DNA of 64,000 bases from Clostridiales bacterium (GCA_024684435.1 JAIKWV010000021.1:1-64000); one strand, 5' to 3'. Positions 33,027 through 41,776 are shown, counted from the first letter of the stretch. The notes: generated by a model from the letters alone, not told the origin. Numbers and translations: made by a program.

Positions 33027-34265
33027 TTAAGATGCTTTCTCTCGGAGGTCTTTTTGAATGTCATAGACAGTTTCCAGCATATTTTCCGCAAATATTCCGT
33101 AGCCCTGAAGGGGATCGTTGACATAAACATGGGTGACAGCGCCCACAAGCATGTTGTTCTGTATTATGGGGCTTCCGCTCATACCCTGCACTATTCCTCC
33201 GGTGAGGGATATAAGCTCCTTATCAGTTACCTTTATGACCATGTTTTTAAGTCCCGTATCGGCATTCTGGCAAAGTCTCGTTATGATGATATCATAGTAC
33301 TGCGGGCCGTTCCCTACGTTTGAAATTATCTGCGCCTTTCCCGGTTTTACCTCGTTGGAAAGCGCAATGGGAACAGGTTCCGATTTGCATGGAAAACTCT
33401 TTGCCTCACCGTATATCCCCGTCTCACCGTTAAGAGTAAGGGAGCCTAATACGTCTCCCTCGAAAGCTCCGCAGAGCTCTCCTGGCTTGCCGTGACTGCC
33501 CTTGTAACAGCCGTTCACCCTGGCGGTCAATGCCTCTCCTTTTGAAAGTGGCAATATTTCTCCGGTATCCACGTCGCAGACAGCGTGGCCGAGACCCGCA
33601 AAGATCCCGGTGTAGTTGTCATAAAAGGTCAGTGTTCCTATGCCGGCTGAGCTGTCTCTTACCCAGATACCCAGCTTATACTTTCCATCTGTGCTTTTTG
33701 CGGGGGTCATGGTCAGATCCGTTTCCTTGCCGCCTCTGAGAATTTTCAGTACAACTTTTTCGCCCATGCTTTTTTCAATCATCTCTGACACCTGTGATCT
33801 TCTGCTTATTTGTGTTCCGTTTATAGACAGGATCGTATCTCCGCTCTTTAAGCCCGCCGCTTTCGCGGGACTTATATTGCCCTGAGCCGTAGTTACAGAG
33901 TCAAGCCTGGCTATAATAACGCCTTTTGTATAGAGGCGTATACCGAAAACATCACCTCCCGGCACAACGTAAGTCCGTTTGGTGACCGTAACGGTGGATG
34001 ACTTTATCGGAAAAACATTCAGGACTTTTATATCCGCTTCATATCGGGTCTTGTTTTTCGCATCGGCGGACAGACCCGTCTGTTTTTCAAAGCCGCAGTT
34101 TACTTCTTTGATGTCCACGGTATAGGGCGAGGGAAGCAGCGGAGCGCTTCCGGAAACAACGAAGATATCGTCCGGCAGCGCATATTTGCCATGACCTATT
34201 ATGCCGAAAACAATCGTACAACATACAAAACCGAATACAACCAAGCTTTTAAAAAGATTTTGCAT
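33027..34265 (-). CDS. spoIVB: SpoIVB sporulation serine peptidase
   Basis: A 412-residue S55-family protease. In spore formers it is secreted from the forespore and activates the pro-sigma-K processing complex. An N-terminal membrane anchor or signal (about residues 5-25) comes first, then a PDZ domain (about 110-190, with AAGLKSGDTILSINGTQI), then the peptidase. The catalytic histidine is in GLGHAVCD (about 230) and the serine in GMSGSPIIQN (about 362). I chose MQNLF as start, with GGTGA 4 bases upstream. It stands alone, not next to spo0A as in Bacillus. It implies that the organism, or its recent ancestor, can sporulate. Confidence 0.92.
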   Translation of the reverse strand: MQNLFKSLVVFGFVCCTIVFGIIGHGKYALPDDIFVVSGSAPLLPSPYTVDIKEVNCGFEKQTGLSADAKNKTRYEADIKVLNVFPIKSSTVTVTKRTYVVPGGDVFGIRLYTKGVIIARLDSVTTAQGNISPAKAAGLKSGDTILSINGTQISRRSQVSEMIEKSMGEKVVLKILRGGKETDLTMTPAKSTDGKYKLGIWVRDSSAGIGTLTFYDNYTGIFAGLGHAVCDVDTGEILPLSKGEALTARVNGCYKGSHGKPGELCGAFEGDVLGSLTLNGETGIYGEAKSFPCKSEPVPIALSNEVKPGKAQIISNVGNGPQYYDIIITRLCQNADTGLKNMVIKVTDKELISLTGGIVQGMSGSPIIQNNMLVGAVTHVYVNDPLQGYGIFAENMLETVYDIQKDLREKAS

Positions 34266-34354
34266 TTTGTCACCGTCTGTTTGCCTTTCCGGCATTTGAA
34301 CCGAATCAAGCTTCGATTTTCCTCCGGCGGTTCATGACCGCAATGATAATTTGT

Positions 34355-34416
34355 GCAGTAAGGCAACGATTATTTACGGAAAATGAGAGCAAAAAATGAA
34401 ATCCGTACCTTACTGC
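34355..34416. other. Bulged inverted repeat between divergent genes
   Basis: GCAGTAAGG (34355-34363) pairs with CCTTACTGC (34408-34416). Inside, TACGGA (34375-34380) pairs with TCCGTA (34402-34407), leaving an 11-base bulge on one side. It lies between spoIVB and the acyl-CoA ligase. It could be a regulatory RNA structure or a repeat remnant. Confidence 0.35.
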
Positions 34417-34517
34417 CATTATTTATTATTTTATTATTTTTTTAATAAATATCGACAATTATCTGTTTTTATGGTATTATAAAAAGGTACATCACAATAT
34501 TTGCGGAAGGCGGTGCG

Positions 34518-34550
34518 GAGACTGTAAGCACGGGTTATCCGTTTAGTCTC
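34518..34550 (+). promoter_or_regulatory. Hairpin in the leader of the acyl-CoA ligase
   Basis: GAGACT (34518-34523) pairs with AGTCTC (34545-34550), with inner ACGG/CCGT. It ends 7 bases before the start codon and includes the only GGAG of the leader. Folding would therefore hide the ribosome site; this is an inference. Confidence 0.4.
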
Positions 34551-34557
34551 GTTCTTA

Positions 34558-36198
34558 ATGAAAAAGAAAAACGAATTATATGACAACGTCCCCCCTGTCA
34601 AAACTATCAAAGAGCTTGTGACCTACGGTGTAGGCAAGGGGCAGGACGAAAAAATACTTATTTATCACAAAGACGGTGTCGAGCATATAAAGACCTTCAA
34701 TGACGTCTGGTACGACATCAACGGTTTAGGCGCCTATCTGTTCAGCATAGGTTTAAAGGGCAGTCACATAGCCCTTATAGACAAGAATTCATATGAGTGG
34801 ATCATTTCCTACTTTGCCGTTCTGCTGGGCAGCGATGTGCTCATTCCCCTTGACCCCAAGCTTTCAGGCGAGGATCTGGCGGAGCAGCTTATTGAAAGCG
34901 ACTGCAACGGCATATTATATTCCGAACATTTCAAAGATCAGGTGGATGTTATCAGGAACACTCCCTGTATGCCCATTAAAGAATACCTTGAGATCGAAAA
35001 ATTTGACGAATATGTGGCGGAGGGTCACAGGATCATTGACGGCGGCAACAGGGAATATCCCGACCATGAGGTCAAGCCCGAGGATCTTGCCTGCATAGTT
35101 TTCACTTCCGGCACTACGGGCAAAAGCAAGGGCGTCATGCTGTCACACAAAAATCTTACCGCGGACGCCACAGCGTCCTGCAAGGTGGTACAGGGACACT
35201 GTACCGTTGGCTTTCTGCCCCTCAACCACACCTACTCGTGGGTATCGACTATCTTTGCGGCGTTTATCTGCATAGGCTACGGCTACATCTGCGGAGATAT
35301 TAAAAATCTCGTAAAGGATTTCCAGAAATATCATCCCCAGAATTTTGCCGGCGTGCCCCTTGTGATCGAAACCATTTACAAGAACATCTGGCGTTCTGCA
35401 AAAAAACAGGGTTCAGAGGAAAAACTGCGCAAGGGAATAAAAATAAGCCGGTTTCTTCTGAAATTCGGGATCGACGTAAGGCGTAAAATGTTCAAACAGA
35501 TACATGACCATCTGGGCGGTAATCTTGAAATGATAATCTGCGGCGGCGCTTCCCTTGACCCGGAATATGAACAGGGCCTGTACGATATCGGCATACAGAC
35601 CCTCAACGGGTACGGAATAACCGAGTGTTCCCCTGCCGTTACCACCAACAGGCAGAATAATTACAAGATCGGCAGCGTGGGTCTGCCAATGCCCTGCAAT
35701 GAAATAAAGATAAACGAACCCGATGAAGACGGCGTGGGTGAAATATATGTCCGGGGCGACAACGTGATGATGGGCTATTACAAAGACCCGGAGGCCACTG
35801 CCGCTGTTTTTGACGGCGAATGGTTCAAGACCGGTGACTTCGGCAGGATCGACGAAGACGGCTTCCTGTTCTTTGTGGGACGCAAAAAGAATCTCATAAT
35901 CCTCAGCAACGGCAAAAACGTTTCCCCTGAGGAGCTTGAAACAAAGCTCATGCAGAGATATCACTACATAAAAGAAGTGATGGTCTACGAGGAAAAATCA
36001 CACATTGCGGCTGAATTTTTCCTGGATACCGATGAGTATCCCGACGCTAAGGAACGGATAAACAAAGACGTTCACGAATTCAATGCTGCAAACCCGAAAT
36101 GGAAATGCATCCGCTACGTCAAAGTCCGTGACGAGGAATTTCCTAAGACGACTACTTTGAAGATAAAACGAAACTACGACGCCTCGGGAAATAAATAA
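34558..36198 (+). CDS. AMP-forming acyl-CoA synthetase
   Basis: A 546-residue ANL-superfamily ligase that activates a carboxylic acid, probably a fatty acid, to its CoA thioester via an acyl-adenylate. The P-loop-like motif is FTSGTTGKSKGVMLSHKN (about residues 182-199). The adenylate-binding segment is LNGYGITECSPAV (about 348-360), the hinge region is WFKTGDFGRIDEDGFLFFVG (about 422-441), and the C-terminal lysine is in TTTLKIKRN. No membrane segment is obvious beyond moderately hydrophobic stretches. It is transcribed alone and ends at a strong terminator. The ribosome site is unusual, because the only GGAG is inside a hairpin. The natural substrate cannot be read. Confidence 0.88.
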   Translation: MKKKNELYDNVPPVKTIKELVTYGVGKGQDEKILIYHKDGVEHIKTFNDVWYDINGLGAYLFSIGLKGSHIALIDKNSYEWIISYFAVLLGSDVLIPLDPKLSGEDLAEQLIESDCNGILYSEHFKDQVDVIRNTPCMPIKEYLEIEKFDEYVAEGHRIIDGGNREYPDHEVKPEDLACIVFTSGTTGKSKGVMLSHKNLTADATASCKVVQGHCTVGFLPLNHTYSWVSTIFAAFICIGYGYICGDIKNLVKDFQKYHPQNFAGVPLVIETIYKNIWRSAKKQGSEEKLRKGIKISRFLLKFGIDVRRKMFKQIHDHLGGNLEMIICGGASLDPEYEQGLYDIGIQTLNGYGITECSPAVTTNRQNNYKIGSVGLPMPCNEIKINEPDEDGVGEIYVRGDNVMMGYYKDPEATAAVFDGEWFKTGDFGRIDEDGFLFFVGRKKNLIILSNGKNVSPEELETKLMQRYHYIKEVMVYEEKSHIAAEFFLDTDEYPDAKERINKDVHEFNAANPKWKCIRYVKVRDEEFPKTTTLKIKRNYDASGNK

Positions 36199-36214
36199 TA
36201 TTTTATACTCAGCG

Positions 36215-36250
36215 AAAGAACCTTGCTCATCTGAGCAAGGTTCTTTTTGT
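36215..36250. terminator. Strong terminator between convergent genes
   Basis: AAAGAACCTTGCTCA and its complement flank a tiny loop, followed by TTTTTG. The A-rich 5' arm makes it usable from the minus-strand gene as well. Confidence 0.88.
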
Positions 36251-36255
36251 ACGTG

Positions 36256-37200
36256 TTATTTGATTGAAATGTTATTGGCGGATTTCTCAAAGAAAGCTTC
36301 ATAGCTGCCGCTGATATTGCCGTAGGTTACGACCACACACTTAGAGCTTGAAATCTTTATCACGATCTGGGTGATATTGCACAAAACTCCGGAAACAGTG
36401 TAATCGTATTTAATAACGTACGCATCTTTTCCGCTGATTTTTTTGCTGTCAATTGAATCAATTCCTGAGAAACCGGTATACATTGAATAAAATGTTTGTT
36501 CAAAAACTGATTTTACTTCTGAATCAGACATACCGTCAAGCCCCCAGGAACCTTCTTTCACAAAGTTTATACTGTCGGAAGGATTGGGATAAGTTTTCGA
36601 TTTTGCGATAACAAGCGAACTTGAATCATCAACTTCAAAATCATCCGGTATAGGAACAACTACGCCCTCAAAAGTATATGTTTTGCCACTGTATGTGTTT
36701 TGGGCGCTTTCGTTCCCACCGCTGCCGGCTAAAATTGCGATCACAACGATCAAAATAACAACAGCAACACCTATGATAACCGCTATCAAACCCTTGTTTG
36801 ATTTTTTCTGTGGCGCAGGCTGATACGGTCCCTGATTATACGGCTGAGCATATTGATACTGTGCCGCTCCCTGATTGTAGAACTGTCCCTGCTGATACTG
36901 CGCCGCTCCCTGATTGTAGGGCTGTGTCTGCTGATACTGCGCCGTTCCCTGATTGTAGAACTGTCCCTGCTGATACTGCGCCGCTCCCTGATCGTAGGGT
37001 TGTGCCTGCTGATAAGGTGTGCCACCCTGATTGTAGGGTTGCGCCTGCTGATAAGGTGTGCCACCCTGATTGTAGGGTTGCGCCTGCTGATACTGCGCCG
37101 CTCCCTGATTGTAGGGTTGTGCCTGCTGATAAGGTGCGCCGCCCTGATCGTAGGGCTGTGCGGATTGATTTGCCTGATAGTCTATTCTGTCTTCGTCCAT
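36256..37200 (-). CDS. Membrane protein with Q/Y/P-rich tandem repeats
   Basis: A 314-residue protein of three parts. Residues 15-118 are eight 13-residue repeats of the form QPYNQG..QYQQA, plus a partial ninth, rich in Gln, Tyr, Pro and Gly, a low-complexity segment like those that phase-separate or bind partners. A single membrane span follows (GLIAVIIGVAVVILIVVIAI, about 140-160). The C-terminal 140 residues are a beta-rich extracytoplasmic domain with YVIKYDYTVSG. No signal peptide is seen, so the repeats face the cytoplasm. It resembles Gram-positive sensor-like proteins with a disordered cytoplasmic arm, but I do not know its function. It is alone in its transcript. Confidence 0.8.
   Translation of the reverse strand: MDEDRIDYQANQSAQPYDQGGAPYQQAQPYNQGAAQYQQAQPYNQGGTPYQQAQPYNQGGTPYQQAQPYDQGAAQYQQGQFYNQGTAQYQQTQPYNQGAAQYQQGQFYNQGAAQYQYAQPYNQGPYQPAPQKKSNKGLIAVIIGVAVVILIVVIAILAGSGGNESAQNTYSGKTYTFEGVVVPIPDDFEVDDSSSLVIAKSKTYPNPSDSINFVKEGSWGLDGMSDSEVKSVFEQTFYSMYTGFSGIDSIDSKKISGKDAYVIKYDYTVSGVLCNITQIVIKISSSKCVVVTYGNISGSYEAFFEKSANNISIK
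36847..37158 (-). repeat. 39-bp tandem repeat array inside a gene
   Basis: Eight in-frame 39-bp units encode the 13-residue Q/Y/P-rich repeats of the membrane protein. Units differ by few bases (for example GGTGTG versus GCTCCC at the variable positions), so unit gain or loss by slippage or recombination is likely between strains. Confidence 0.85.
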
Positions 37201-37392
37201 CTTAAACCTCCGTTTTTTTATTTCACAGCCGGAAACGCAGAGAACGTTTACGAATATGATGTATGTTAATTATACAATATTTTACAAAATAAGACAACTG
37301 TTTTCTTTTAGCCGCTTAATATGACAGTTCTCATTTTCGGTCTTCTTTACCAAACCTATTGAAATCCGGATAATGCATATTGTAATGAACTT

Positions 37393-37833
37393 TTATGCAT
37401 TATCCTTGCCCATTACGGAGCGAATGACGTCAAGCGTACTGTTTCTCGCCTGATACTTCATTGCTTTGCCAAATGTACCGAAGGCGCTCACCCCACGGGC
37501 ATCACATTCGGCAAGTATCGTTGTTTCCGTTGTCGGATGCTTAAAATCAAAGAAAACGCCTGAGTTCAGTCCGTACAGAACGCCGTCGCTCTCACCCCAC
37601 CCATCGCAAACAGAGAAATAGAAACGTCCGTTCTCCGTGCGGAACAGTATCTCACTATCATCGATGCAGCCGCAGCAAATTATCCCGGCGTCATCGGGGA
37701 TACGCTTTAAATAACTGTCTGAACTGTTGTCCGCAATGTGTACCCCTTTGAATTTGTCACCCGGCAATATCCTTCCGCTTTTCTCGCAGACGGAATAGAT
37801 ACTGTTTTTTCTGATAATGTCTTTTGAAAGCAT
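37393..37833 (-). CDS. Unknown protein under a SAM riboswitch
   Basis: A 146-residue soluble protein of no family known to me. It begins MLSKDIIRKNSIYSVCEKSG, has a CCGC cluster (about residue 58) and ends RSVMGKDNA. I chose the start at 37833 because GGAGG lies 7 bases upstream; an ATG at 37887 lies in the riboswitch terminator region. The SAM-I type aptamer and terminator directly upstream suggest that it is expressed when S-adenosylmethionine is low, so it may take part in methionine, cysteine or methyl metabolism. No transporter, enzyme or regulator motif supports a specific role. Confidence 0.7.
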   Translation of the reverse strand: MLSKDIIRKNSIYSVCEKSGRILPGDKFKGVHIADNSSDSYLKRIPDDAGIICCGCIDDSEILFRTENGRFYFSVCDGWGESDGVLYGLNSGVFFDFKHPTTETTILAECDARGVSAFGTFGKAMKYQARNSTLDVIRSVMGKDNA

Positions 37834-37872
37834 TTTTTGTCCTCCATATAAATAAATTCCTATAAAGGAGCA

Positions 37873-37906
37873 CAAAAATACGCCCATCGTTACCGACAGG
37901 CGTAAT
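37873..37906 (-). terminator. Riboswitch expression-platform terminator
   Basis: Reading minus, TTACGCC and GGGCGTA form a stem of about seven pairs followed by T5. It lies between the aptamer and the ribosome site of the unknown gene, as expected for transcriptional control. Confidence 0.75.
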
Positions 37907-37917
37907 CAGCATATTCA

Positions 37918-38004
37918 AACCCATCGATCAAGCTTTAGCACCTTACCCTTTGGCAGGTTGCTGTGCGGTCAACGGGCTTGTCCCTCGCGCACTCTTTATA
38001 GGTT
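37918..38004 (-). ncRNA. SAM-I type (S-box) riboswitch
   Basis: The minus strand carries the conserved S-box core: GAGGGAC-AAGCCC with UGA opposite GA (the kink-turn), then GCAACC, and AAGGTGCTAA further on. P1 is AACCTAT (38004-37998) with ATGGGTT (37924-37918). P2 is GTGCG with CGCAC, and P3 is ACCTGCC with GGTAAGGT. P4 is very short, which recalls the SAM-I/IV variants. It should bind S-adenosylmethionine and favour the terminator at 37873-37906. Confidence 0.83.
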
Positions 38005-38010
38005 ATGTTA

Positions 38011-38039
38011 ATGATACCACGATCTAAGCGAAAAATCAA
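38011..38039 (-). promoter_or_regulatory. Promoter of the riboswitch transcript
   Basis: Reading minus, -35 TTGATT (38034-38039) and -10 TATCAT (38011-38016) have 17-bp spacing, placing the transcript start near the 5' side of P1. Confidence 0.65.
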
Positions 38040-38062
38040 TAGTTTTTAACGCCGTGAATCGA

Positions 38063-39106
38063 TCAAAGAAGACTTGAGTCAATATAAACGTGCTGTACGT
38101 TTGTAGCGCCGTTACTGTCAACGGTAATCGTTGTACCGCCGGACATATCTTCCTCCCAGTAACAGCCGGGACCGGTTTTAAGGGAATATGTAAGACGGAT
38201 GCCTTCGTACTCGATCGAGAAATTGTTTATATGCTCATGACCGCAGACTATGTCCTTTGTGCTGCCCAGCTCTTTGCACACGGAGAAGAAACCGTTATTG
38301 AGGTGGGGACTGCATATCTCCTCATGGCAGGTGCCGAAGGAACCGGGATCATTACGGTGTTCATCCCACGCAATGTGATATTCGTAAACAGGGATATGAA
38401 TGAATACTGAACTGGGTACGTTTTTGCCCGCAAGCTTTTCCGTGCCCTTGACAGCCCATTTGTACCACTCGATCTGATTGTTCCAGAGATGATCGTATCC
38501 GCCCATCTCAACGGTACCGTTTTCGTTATCCTCGGTGATTGAAGAATGGGTGTCCATCATGTACAGTGTATGGATGATCCGCCCGTTTTCCTTTATGTTG
38601 ATAACGTAGTTGCCGTAGCCCATATCCTTGGGGCCGAACTTGAAAATACAATTCTTTGCCGCATACAGCTGATACGCGCACCAGAACTCATTTATGCAAC
38701 TCTGACCGTCATGGTTGCCCATTACAGGCGCCCACGGAATATTGTATTTTTCCAGATCTATGATAAGTTTGAGATATGTGCTGGTGCTCCAGGCGTTATC
38801 TCCGGTCATGGTTATGAGATCCGGCTTTGTCTGCTCCACGAGTTTGTCCATGATCTTTGTGGCAAGATCACCTTCCTCGCTGTATGCCTGCCATTTTTTA
38901 AGCTGCACATCAGTAAGGTTAAGGATCACAAAGTCCCTGTCCGGGTCTTTTTCAACGCTGAAAGCATATTCATCGGTGTAGGTTTGCTCCACCGACCAGT
39001 TTTCAAAGAATGAATCTTCACCCTTGAACAGCTGCGCCCATACAGGCGCGAGGATCTGGTGAAAAGAGGTGACAATAAGCATTATCGTACAAAAAATCTT
39101 TCTCAT
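38063..39106 (-). CDS. Secreted calcineurin-like metallophosphoesterase
   Basis: A 347-residue exported phosphoesterase. A signal peptide covers about residues 1-24 (ending PVWAQ). The two-metal site is complete: LTDVQ (about 64), GDNAW (about 101), GNHDG (about 131), FIHIP (about 237) and GHEH (about 293). It resembles the N-terminal enzyme of the split gene at 22871 but lacks a dockerin and is shorter. The likely substrates are phosphodiesters or phosphomonoesters outside the cell, such as nucleotides or phospholipid head groups. It lies upstream of the riboswitch gene but has a separate transcript. Confidence 0.88.
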   Translation of the reverse strand: MRKIFCTIMLIVTSFHQILAPVWAQLFKGEDSFFENWSVEQTYTDEYAFSVEKDPDRDFVILNLTDVQLKKWQAYSEEGDLATKIMDKLVEQTKPDLITMTGDNAWSTSTYLKLIIDLEKYNIPWAPVMGNHDGQSCINEFWCAYQLYAAKNCIFKFGPKDMGYGNYVINIKENGRIIHTLYMMDTHSSITEDNENGTVEMGGYDHLWNNQIEWYKWAVKGTEKLAGKNVPSSVFIHIPVYEYHIAWDEHRNDPGSFGTCHEEICSPHLNNGFFSVCKELGSTKDIVCGHEHINNFSIEYEGIRLTYSLKTGPGCYWEEDMSGGTTITVDSNGATNVQHVYIDSSLL

Positions 39107-39149
39107 CCGAAAACAGCTCCGTTCATATATTTTTGAAAGCTATCTCAAA

Positions 39150-41333
39150 TCAATTCCTGCGGGGACGGTGACCGCCGTTTCTGCCGTGGGAAGGACGTCT
39201 GGGAGCGTCGGAAACATCGTTTTCCGGTACAAGACCTTCAACATCGATAAGCGCCTCGCGGCGGGAAAGGTTGAGTCTGCCCTGATCGTCGATCTCACGA
39301 ACCTTGACTATTACTTCGTCGCCCACATTGACAACGTCTGTTACCTTATCCGTACGCTTCACGTCAAGCTGGCTTATGTGGACAAGGCCCTCTTTGCCGG
39401 GTGCTATCTCAACAAAGGCGCCGAAGTCCATTATGCGGGTAACGACGCCGTTGTAAATAGCGCCGATCTCGGGATCGTTGGCAATGGTGTTGATCATCAT
39501 AAGGGCGCGGTTCGCGTTGTCGATGTCAACAGAGCAGATATAAATAGTGCCGTCCTCTTCAACATCCACTTTACAGTTGCACTCAGCGCAGATCTTCTGA
39601 ATGACCTTGCCCTGCTTACCGATGACCTCGCTAATCTTATCAACGGGGATCTGGGTTGTGAGCATCTTGGGAGCGTACTTTGAAAGCTCCTTGCGAGGCT
39701 CGGGAATAACGGGAAGCATAATGTCGTCAAGGATGTGTATCCTTGCCTTGTATGTCTTTTCAAGGGCCTCTTTTATGATTGCGGGAGTAAGTCCGTCAAC
39801 CTTAAGATCCATCTGAATGGCGGTGATGCCCTTGTGAGTACCGGCTACTTTAAAGTCCATATCGCCGAAGAAATCCTCAAGACCCTGGATATCAACCATA
39901 GTCATGAAACGGTCACCCTCGGTGATAAGACCGCAGGAAATACCGGCAACGGGAGCCTTGATGGGCACGCCGGCAGCCATAAGCGAAAGGGTGGAACCGC
40001 AAATAGCGCCCTGTGATGTGGAGCCGTTGGAAGAAAGCACCTCGGACACAAGACGGATGCAGTACGGGAACTCCTCAACTGTGGGGATAACGGGCAGCAA
40101 AGCGCGCTCCGCCAATGCTCCGTGACCTATCTCACGTCTGCCGGGACCTCTGCTGGGCTTTGTTTCACCAACTGAGAATGAGGGGAAATTGTAGTGGTGG
40201 ATATACCTCTTGTTCTCTTCCTCGTCAATTCCGTCAAGAAGCTGAACGTCGCTCATGGGTCCAAGGGTGGTAACGGTAAGCACCTGAGTCTGACCTCTGG
40301 TGAACATACCGGAGCCGTGAACGCGATCAAGCAGATCGATCTCGGCGTTAAGGGGACGGATCTCGTCTATTCCTCTGCCGTCTACGCGCTTGCCGTCATC
40401 CAGCAGCCAGCGGCGAACCACGTACTTCTGGATCTTGTAAAGGCACTCGTCTATTTTGAATTCCATCTCGGGATATATCTCGTCAAATTTTGCGTGAACA
40501 GCCTCATAAATGGGCTTTAAGCGCTCGTCGCGGATACGCTTGTCGTCTGTATCAAGGGCAACTCTGATATCGTCGATTGAGAATTCCTTGATAGCCTCGT
40601 ACATCTCGGGATCGGGATCGTTTGAGGGGAAGTCCACCTTCTCCTTGCCAACCTCGGCGGCTATGCCTTTGATGAACTCAACAATACGCTGATTCTCTTT
40701 GTGGGCGAACATGATGCCGTTGTACATTTCTTCGTTCGTGACTTCCTTTGCGCCCGCCTCGATCATAGCCACAAGGTCGCTTGTGGAAGCAACGGTGACC
40801 GCCATACGGGAGACCTCGCGCTGTGCCGCTGTGGGGTTGATAACGAACTCGCCGTCAATAAGGCCCACGGAAACGCCGGAGATAGGTCCTCTCCAGGGGA
40901 TCTCGGAGATCGACAGGGCTATGGAAACGCCCAGCATCGCGGTTATTTCCGGTGAGCAGTCCTGATCAACGGACATGACCGTAGCAACAACAGAAACGTC
41001 ATTTCTCATATCCTTGGGGAAAAGCGGACGGATGGGACGGTCGATAACACGGCTGGCAAGAACAGCCTTCTCGCTTGCTCTGCCCTCTCTCCTCTGGAAG
41101 GAGCCGGGGATCTTGCCTACTGAATAAAGCTTTTCCTCAAAATCAACTGAAAGGGGGAAGAAATCCACTCCGTCACGGGGCTTGGGAGCCATGGTAGCCG
41201 TGCAGAGTATGTTCGTCTCGCCGTAACGGACAAGACATGAACCGCCTGAAAGCTGCGCCATTTTGCCGACCTCAACTACGAAGGGGCGACCGGCGATCTC
41301 GGTTTCGAATTTTTTGAAATCCTTGAAAAACAT
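39150..41333 (-). CDS. pnp: Polyribonucleotide nucleotidyltransferase (PNPase)
   Basis: A 727-residue 3'-5' phosphorolytic exoribonuclease, part of RNA decay. Two RNase PH-like domains come first (GSCLVRYGETNILCTATM near residue 31; the second with GVPIKAPVAGISCGLI near 454). A KH domain follows (VIGKQGKVIQKICAE, about 560), then an S1 domain (GVVTRIMDFGAFVEIAPGKE, about 620-639). The tail is basic and glycine-rich (SHGRNGGHRPRRN). The start has TAAGGAG. It follows rpsO in the usual rpsO-pnp order. A large hairpin in the leader suggests autogenous control through RNase cleavage. Confidence 0.97.
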   Translation of the reverse strand: MFFKDFKKFETEIAGRPFVVEVGKMAQLSGGSCLVRYGETNILCTATMAPKPRDGVDFFPLSVDFEEKLYSVGKIPGSFQRREGRASEKAVLASRVIDRPIRPLFPKDMRNDVSVVATVMSVDQDCSPEITAMLGVSIALSISEIPWRGPISGVSVGLIDGEFVINPTAAQREVSRMAVTVASTSDLVAMIEAGAKEVTNEEMYNGIMFAHKENQRIVEFIKGIAAEVGKEKVDFPSNDPDPEMYEAIKEFSIDDIRVALDTDDKRIRDERLKPIYEAVHAKFDEIYPEMEFKIDECLYKIQKYVVRRWLLDDGKRVDGRGIDEIRPLNAEIDLLDRVHGSGMFTRGQTQVLTVTTLGPMSDVQLLDGIDEEENKRYIHHYNFPSFSVGETKPSRGPGRREIGHGALAERALLPVIPTVEEFPYCIRLVSEVLSSNGSTSQGAICGSTLSLMAAGVPIKAPVAGISCGLITEGDRFMTMVDIQGLEDFFGDMDFKVAGTHKGITAIQMDLKVDGLTPAIIKEALEKTYKARIHILDDIMLPVIPEPRKELSKYAPKMLTTQIPVDKISEVIGKQGKVIQKICAECNCKVDVEEDGTIYICSVDIDNANRALMMINTIANDPEIGAIYNGVVTRIMDFGAFVEIAPGKEGLVHISQLDVKRTDKVTDVVNVGDEVIVKVREIDDQGRLNLSRREALIDVEGLVPENDVSDAPRRPSHGRNGGHRPRRN

Positions 41334-41364
41334 AAATTTTCTCCTTATAAAAATTTTATTTTTT

Positions 41365-41448
41365 CAGGCGGAACGGTTTTAGCAATAAAGCCGCAATTTG
41401 AATAAAGAATATTCAAACTGTCGATTCACTGCTAAATTCGGCCGCCTG
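41365..41448 (-). promoter_or_regulatory. Long hairpin in the pnp leader
   Basis: CAGGCGG pairs with CCGCCTG, TTTAGCA with TGCTAAA, and TTTGAATA with TATTCAAA-type inner arms, forming one nearly continuous stem of about 30 pairs. It ends about 30 bases before the pnp ATG. Enterobacterial pnp leaders carry a comparable RNase III hairpin that mediates autoregulation. Function here is inferred. Confidence 0.6.
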
Positions 41449-41474
41449 TAAATACCTGAATAACACAATTGTGA

Positions 41475-41498
41475 GCAGGCAGAGAATACTCTGCCTGC
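41475..41498 (-). terminator. Hairpin after rpsO
   Basis: GCAGGCAGAG and CTCTGCCTGC are exact complements around AATA. No T-run follows on the minus strand, so it may stabilise the rpsO 3' end or attenuate read-through to pnp. Confidence 0.6.
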
Positions 41499-41512
41499 CC
41501 ATGATATCAATT

Positions 41513-41776
41513 TTATTTACGGATACCAAGCTCAGCGATTATCGTACGATAACGCTCGATGTCGTTCTTCTGAAGGTAAGAAAGAAGGTTACGTCTGTGA
41601 CCAACCATTTTGAGCAGACCTCTGCGGGAATGATGATCCTTCTTGTGTACCTTAAGATGCTCGGTAAGGTCATTGATACGCTTTGTGAGTACAGCTATCT
41701 GTACCTCGGGCGAACCGGTGTCGCCCTCATGCAGTGCGAATTTCTGCATGATCTCAGTTTTTTCTGCCTGTGTCAT
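41513..41776 (-). CDS. rpsO: 30S ribosomal protein S15
   Basis: An 87-residue protein of normal length for S15, which binds the central domain of 16S rRNA early in 30S assembly. Family landmarks are present: [20 protein letters not shown] (about residues 21-40), [15 protein letters not shown] (about 45-59) and the C-terminal IIAELGIRK. It precedes pnp in the common bacterial order. An AGGTG site lies ahead of the ATG. Confidence 0.97.
   Translation of the reverse strand: MTQAEKTEIMQKFALHEGDTGSPEVQIAVLTKRINDLTEHLKVHKKDHHSRRGLLKMVGHRRNLLSYLQKNDIERYRTIIAELGIRK

Noticed and set aside
36798-37269. Plus-strand frames with repeated residues over the 39-bp array, and the array as a CRISPR candidate
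   Set aside because: The repeats are directly adjacent in-frame coding units without spacers, and the minus-strand protein explains them.
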